From positions 62,594,097 through 62,658,096 of the forward strand of contig NC_073746.1 of the NCBI RefSeq assembly GCF_029784135.1: a stretch of DNA of 64,000 nucleotides, in the 5' to 3' direction. The position numbers and the translations under genes are program-made. This document shows, piece after piece, positions 57,912-64,000 of the stretch. The stretch comes from Toxorhynchites rutilus septentrionalis. Taxonomy: Eukaryota; Arthropoda; Insecta; Diptera; Culicidae. Under the pieces are notes generated by a model. The model did no database searches. It saw only the letters and a program-made list of their open reading frames with translations, and had not been told where the DNA came from. The stretch's first letter is position 1. The number at the start of each line of letters is the position of its first letter.

Positions 57912-59695
57912 TTGACGTAGGATTACGTCTTTCGGGAACATATTGGGGTACAAATTGGAAATTGAAAATCGTGCACATTGTGAAAATTGTCCAATTTCAA
58001 ACGCTTATTGCTCAGTTATTCCATGATGGATTGATGAGATTTTTGCGTCAATCAATTTCGGCACTCTATAACAATATTTTACATTGAATAAAATAATATA
58101 TGTCATGACACTAACTATCGAATAATTGGAAAAACCTCATCCCCTATTCTAACGGAAATACCCACTTCTGATTGGTCGAAATTGACGACACATGCGGTGG
58201 CTCATGTACTTACAATTATTGGTCAGTTATTTCCTTATTTATTTACGAGATATTTGCTTCAATCGATCTGAGCACTCCATAACAATTCATCACAATTGAA
58301 AGAATAATGTATCGTATGAAACTAACTAGCAAACAATAAAAAAATCTCCAAACGGAAATACCTCGCTCTGATTGGTCGAAATTGAAGATACGGAGAAATC
58401 GGCACATCAAAGTAGAGGGAACTTTTGTTCCCACCGAAGTGTTTCCCTAACAGAGACATCAAAACCAAGCTGCCTGGGGGAAATCGGCATTGCGAATAGA
58501 TGAAAGTAGGGGGAGCTTTTGTTGCCACCGACATGTGTTCCCTAACAGAGATTTCAAATTCAAGGTGTCTGGGGGAAATCAGCATGTAAATACCCTCGTG
58601 GTCGATAGTTTAACTAACGACGCACAAATGGATAGTGCTCATTGTAACTAGTGTGAGCATTGCTGATTGCATACGTGTTGGCGAATAAGTAGGGAGTGAT
58701 GAATGAGTGTTCTTTTTTTTATTTTCGTTCCAATAAGAATCTTTCGATGGATTAATTGAAGAATGATATTTCAATGAAATGAATAGAACTTATGTTTGAT
58801 AGAATATAAATAAAATTCAAATATGGAACTTTTATGTCGTGAAATTTCATATCAATGTTCAATTGATATTCGCATTGAGGCATGTTGCGTTGAGTTTAAA
58901 GCGAAAATGGAAATGGGTTGAGTAAACACTCAGAAAGTAAAAATAATAAATATAATTACGTTTTCCATTTCAAATATATTTCCTCTAAAAATTTTTTTTT
59001 CTGGTGATAAAACTTGATAATTGTGTTCGATGATGCTAATTATCTTATTTTACATTGATGAGTTTTTTTTTTCTTTACTTCATCCATACATTACACAGGA
59101 GCCGTGCACCCGTGACCGAGTGGTTAGCGTCTCACATCATCATGCCGGGTGTTCGGGTTCGATTCACGTTCTGGTCGGGGAATTTTTTGTCAGAGAAATT
59201 TCCTTCTACTTGCACTGTGGTCACGCGTATTCTAGAACTTGCCCCTCGGAATACATTCAAGGCGTGTTATTTGGCTTAAGAAATCTAAACTAAGTATTAA
59301 TAAATTAATGCATACGTTGAGACGGCAAAAGTTCCACAGGGATCGTTAACGCCATTCAACAACAACATAACACAGGAGCCAGCTCGTCCAGGCCAACAGA
59401 GGGCTGCCTTTATCATATCTCATTCTACTTAGGCATATTCTATCGTGATACGCACCATCAAATGACTAATCACCATCTTTCTATCATTATCGCTCGGTTA
59501 TGGACATTGGTAAAGTGAACAAACAATATCTAACAACCAGACAAAACGGCCCTTATCAGTGCCACCAGATCACTCTCGAAGAGTTTAGCAATGTAATTCT
59601 TTAAACATATCTAAAATCAGCATGTAACAGATAGCCTCACGGAATCCTACGTCAACTATGTGGTCGTGTCTCGGACACAACCCTCCCGTGACTTT
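57912..59695 (+). mobile_element. Helentron-like element, copy with SINE inside
   Basis: 5' end TTGACGTAGGATTACGTC; 3' inverted repeat GAATCCTACGTCAA (59642-59655); hairpin 59662-59682 (arms GGTCGTGTC and GACACAACC), then CTCCCGTGAC and a T-run. Two tandem units with CCCTAACAGAGA.TTCAAA lie at 58440-58590. Interrupted by the SINE at 59104-59369. Confidence 0.7.
59104..59369 (+). mobile_element. tRNA-derived SINE, second family
   Basis: 266-bp element with a perfect 11-bp TSD ACACAGGAGCC (59093-59103 and 59370-59380). Head: A box TGACCGAGTGGTTAGCG, B box GGTTCGATTCACG. Tail AACAACAACATA. A different head and tail from the SINE at 6148. Confidence 0.88.
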
Positions 59696-59784
59696 TTTTT
59701 TACTATTTAGAGTTTCAAAAGAGTTAAACTAACAGATTTATGAACAAAGAAAATAATTACATTTAAAATAATCAAGTGTTCTTA

Positions 59785-59835
59785 AGAATCACAGTCGTAC
59801 GTCAAACTTCCGTCCGCCATCCGTGCCCCTAGGCT
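59785..59835 (+). mobile_element. Diverged Helentron-like 3' end
   Basis: CACAGTCGTACGTCAAACTT followed by CCGTCCGCC; the hairpin is largely lost. Confidence 0.35.
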
Positions 59836-60299
59836 CAGATCCTTTTACTTTTTTTTAATTCAATATTGACCGATATGACCGATTGATATCCGAACACTAG
59901 GCACCCTAAACCATACGTTCCATACCATAGTCTCAGTGTCGATTTTTGAATAAAAATCGAAAAAAAATTTTCGGGAAGACAGTAGATCTTGACGTTTTAC
60001 GCAATTTGAAGACATTTGGAATCAGAATAATTTTTTTGGAAACCCCTTGGGTGGTTTTTCGATTTTTCTGAATTCTCTAGTTTAGCGCACCTGTGTCAAA
60101 TCAGGTATTCAAATGTTTCAAAACACATAAATAAAATAGTCTTTTTCATGATTTACAGTAGTTTTATAGGATATTTTTACGGATTCACATGTTTTAAAGA
60201 TTTAATCTGGATTATAACACTTACAAATATTGTAACCATCATGCTTGCGGAACAGTTGGATCAGATTTATACATCTAAATCAGTGATTTTTAACCGGTG

Positions 60300-60640
60300 G
60301 TTAGACACTTCACTCTCCTCTCTTGCTGCCATACAAATGAAACATCGATTTCTGCATTACTCGAGAATTAATCAAGCAAATGAAACCAAATTACCCAAAA
60401 AAAAATGGAGGTTTAAAGGTCTAATAACTGTTTCTATGGTGGTTAGACTCTCCTCCCCCCTCTCTAAGGGGGCTGCCTTACAAATGAAACACACATTTCT
60501 GCATAACTCGAGAACTAATCAAGAAAATGGAGCCAAATTTGGAATCTGAGGATTTTTGGGTACGAGAAATGTTTCTATGATAACACTCCTCCCTCTTCTG
60601 AAATGGAGAGGGGGTCCCATAAAAATAATACACGTATTTC
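60300..60640 (+). repeat. Tandem repeat of about 130 bp, three diverged units
   Basis: Units share CTCTCCTC, CCTTACAAATGAAACA(C/T), TTTCTGCAT(T/A)ACTCGAGAA and AATCAAG(C/A)AAATG. The 133-codon ORF across it is a by-product of the repeat. Confidence 0.7.
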
Positions 60641-60850
60641 AACAAAACATGACAATTGAAAATTTTCGGAAAACTCTGAAGGAAAATGGGAAAATTCGAA
60701 AAATTCAATTCGCATATTTTCTACAATTACATATTGACAAGCGTTAGTTCATTGTCAGTTCATTCGAATTTTGCGCTAACGAAATTGATCTTCGTTCGAA
60801 AGTGTAAATGGATTTTATTGTGATAAAACGCACTCCTATATCGTCTTCTA

Positions 60851-61166
60851 TCTATATAAATAAAAATGGATCACCGAATGTGTTGATTAGAGCAAAACTC
60901 AAGAAAGGAATTGTCTGTATATATTCTTTCATATTTTCTGTATCAAACATTTATTCCATGTAACGGGGAAACATGTTATTTGTGAATTGTGCTATCAGAA
61001 TAGCACTAGGAATTTTATAGTAAAAGGTAATTTTGAAGAGTATATTAGAAGATCAATCAATGAACAGTTCTGCGATTGGACCCATGAACGTGCGCTTAGT
61101 AAGAAAACGTGAATGTGATAACGAAACATAAATTTTAGGCGGGACGAAGTTTGCCGGGTCAGCTAG
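60851..61166 (+). mobile_element. Short non-autonomous Helitron
   Basis: Begins TCTATATAAATAAAAATGG after an A (60850). It ends with a GGCGGGACGAAGTTTGCCGG-type hairpin followed by GTCAGCTAG and a T (61167). 5' TC, 3' hairpin plus CTAG, and insertion between A and T are the canonical Helitron marks. No TSD, no coding. Confidence 0.88.
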
Positions 61167-61690
61167 TAATGATATGAATTGTAAAGAGCCCTGATATCAA
61201 TTGACGCTTATTTTGTTCAGAACAGATAAAGCGGATTTTTGCCCAAAATTTTAGACGAAGCACCTTATTTCATGATATGGAAGCATTTCTTCCATGCCAA
61301 CACCGTGGGTTAAGTGGTGGTGGTATGGTGTCCAATTCACCTCTTATACTCTACACACTGCCGTTGCTTGAGGTGAAAAGGCAATAGAAGCTGTACACCA
61401 TGTTTGAACATCATGTGAAACGTCGGTATCCAACAACGTATATCCAAACATACTACGAATAAAAACATGTCTCATGTGCAAACACAGGCACTTATAAGAC
61501 GCGACGCGAGACAAGACATAATACTTATTGTTCTTACTTAATTAAACGAATTAAAATTTACCTTATGTCGACCGGTTTCGAAGCGCGAAGCTGCCCAACT
61601 GCGGCACAATGTCCGACTGATTACATCTTTATACGTGTAGCGTAGTCGTCCGAAGATTTAAGAGATAAGTCACTGAATTCTCAGCCCCGT
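61167..61690. other. Gene-free stretch
   Basis: Contains ATGTCGACCGGTTTCGAAGC near 61567, a phrase that often accompanies Penelope-like elements, in front of the GIY-YIG relic. Nothing coding. Confidence 0.35.
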
Positions 61691-61699
61691 CTAGTTGTA

Positions 61700-62420
61700 C
61701 AAGCACGATGTGATGGGTGGATTGTCTCCATTCATCAGCGGCTTCTGGGAGTTGCTGATGAACATTGATTCCCATGCGTTAAGTTGTGAAGATTTTTGGA
61801 CATATTTAATCAGCTTTGCTTGCTTCCAATCGATTTTATAGTCGAGGCTGGTGGTGTGTGCCGCTAATGCTGATTCGTTTGATTTGTTGTTCTCTACCGC
61901 TGTTTTATGCTCCCTTATGCGTACCTTTATTTTCCGGCGAGTTTGCCCGATGTATACAGCGGGGCAATTCCGGCACGGTATTTCGTAGATTTCGTTTTCT
62001 CGTCGGGAGGAATCTTGTCCTTCAGATTACACAATACATCACGAAGTGTATTCCCACTTTTGTACACTAGTCCTTGCATTTTGAGCGTGTTTGGGATTTG
62101 TGATTTAGGGGTACGAAAGGTAGAGTTATTTTGTTTTTAAGTCGTCTATCTCCGGTTATAGTGTTGTGATGTCTCGTGTGTATTTCTTGCGTTTGTATTT
62201 CGGAAAATTCTCTCAACAAATTCCATTCCATATCCATTTACTGTGGCCGTTTTGTAAATTTGTTGATGCGTTGTGGATACGAAAAAAATCTGATTCATAC
62301 ACACTTCGGCAGCAAGAAGGTAAGCCTCGATGTAATGTGTCGGCGCTTAAATATAATAAGTTCAAATACAGGTTCAAATTCATGTTTGTGACACAAAACT
62401 GTGAAAACAGCGTAAACTTC
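61700..62420 (-). pseudogene. Penelope-like retroelement, GIY-YIG endonuclease end
   Basis: The minus strand reads ENEIYEIPCRNCPAVYIGQT then RRKIKVRIREHKTAVENN, ALAAHTTSLDYKIDWKQA and LNAWESMFI, the GIY-YIG domain at the C-terminus of Penelope-like elements (Cys pair, VYIGQT, R..EH, catalytic Glu in WES). Upstream, ITLPFVPLITNPKHAQ is the linker after the reverse transcriptase. Stops and frameshifts separate the parts; the reverse transcriptase itself is not recognisable. Confidence 0.8.
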
Positions 62421-62636
62421 ATCATCTGGTACGCAGTGTTTGATGTCGAACGCGGAAGACTGGTATGGTGTATGCCCAATGGAGAAGTGTTTCTAAATGT
62501 CCCTTACATTCAGAATTTTTTATAAAATTTCGGATCATTCCACACCCCTTAAAATTTGTACCCGAACCCCCCGCACCTCCCACTCGAAGCCACTGACTCT
62601 GAAAGGCTGAAAGGCAATAAAACATGTTCTACCAAC

Positions 62637-64000
<1,364 letters not shown>

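Larger units (their letters stand above)
50009..62597. mobile_element. 12.6-kb composite insertion in a zinc-finger intron
   Basis: The left edge begins CAGTGGCGTCGAGTGG and the right edge, read inverted, CAGTGGCTTCGAGTGG. The flanks ATTCTGTT and ACTCTGAA both correspond to the same intron position in paralogous introns (GAATGACTCT..), as expected for a diverged 8-bp TSD of hAT type. The interior is a mixture of other elements, so only the edges define it. Whether it moved as one unit or grew by nesting is unknown. Confidence 0.5.

Noticed and set aside
59104..59190. Possible tRNA gene
   Set aside because: A and B boxes are present but the flanking TSD and AAC tail show that it is a SINE head.
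60148..60549. 133-codon plus ORF
   Set aside because: Runs across a diverged tandem repeat; sequence not protein-like.
62166..62525. 119-codon plus ORF
   Set aside because: No recognisable domain and antisense to the region expected to hold the end of the Penelope reverse transcriptase.

Overview
The window reads as nuclear DNA of a mosquito, most probably an Aedes. The reasons are AT-rich sequence, two spliced genes with insect-type proteins, tRNA-derived SINEs, and about three quarters of the length made of transposable-element (TE) remnants of mosquito type: ITmD37E mariner relatives, jockey- and I-type LINEs, hAT, PIF/Harbinger, pogo, Helitron and Penelope. Identifications rest on reading translations, splice signals, terminal inverted repeats (TIRs) and target-site duplications (TSDs) by eye. 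No database search was possible.

Host genes. A TMEM184C-like seven-TM protein lies on the minus strand at the left edge (1-4075, four exons seen, 3' end outside the window). A complete two-exon CDC123 homologue, the eIF2-assembly ATP-grasp factor, is at 14238-15368 (minus). A C2H2 zinc-finger gene with exactly one finger per 84-bp exon occupies 62637-64000 and 48901-49929 (minus); its two halves appear to be one array split by a 12.6-kb insertion. A THAP-domain first exon (8620-8826, minus) is a fragment.

Captured or decayed host sequence. A TIR-bounded element (15898-18570, 36-bp TIRs, TTA TSD) contains the last exons of Nup98-96, with the final exon duplicated and stop codons accumulated. 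Four degenerate replication-type histone H2A copies, several with the histone 3' stem-loop still readable, lie at 34.8-42.0 kb. Two of them are inside a mobile element (40072-42532) whose empty site can be read in the interrupted LINE.

Mobile elements. The dominant family looks like a Helentron/Helitron2-type rolling-circle element. It has a 5' end TTGACGTAG(G/A)ACTACGTC, a matching inverted repeat near the 3' end, then a 21-nt hairpin whose arms covary between copies, and two copies sit in T-runs without obvious TSDs. At least twelve ends occur. One I-type LINE (about 47880 to 38906, minus) is cut by four later insertions, which gives a relative order of events. Other elements with clean TSDs include two hAT MITEs, a 9-bp-TSD MITE with long TIRs, a TTAA MITE, PIF/Harbinger elements, two pogo-type MITEs, two SINEs, a canonical short Helitron and a foldback element made of tandem subrepeats.

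Layout: 1-4.1 kb TMEM184C with a mariner relic in its first large intron; 4.5-14.2 kb TE territory; 14.2-15.4 kb CDC123; 15.9-34 kb TE territory including the Nup98-96 carrier; 34.8-42.5 kb histone-derived repeats; 38.9-47.9 kb the interrupted LINE; 48.9-64 kb the zinc-finger gene with its giant insertion.
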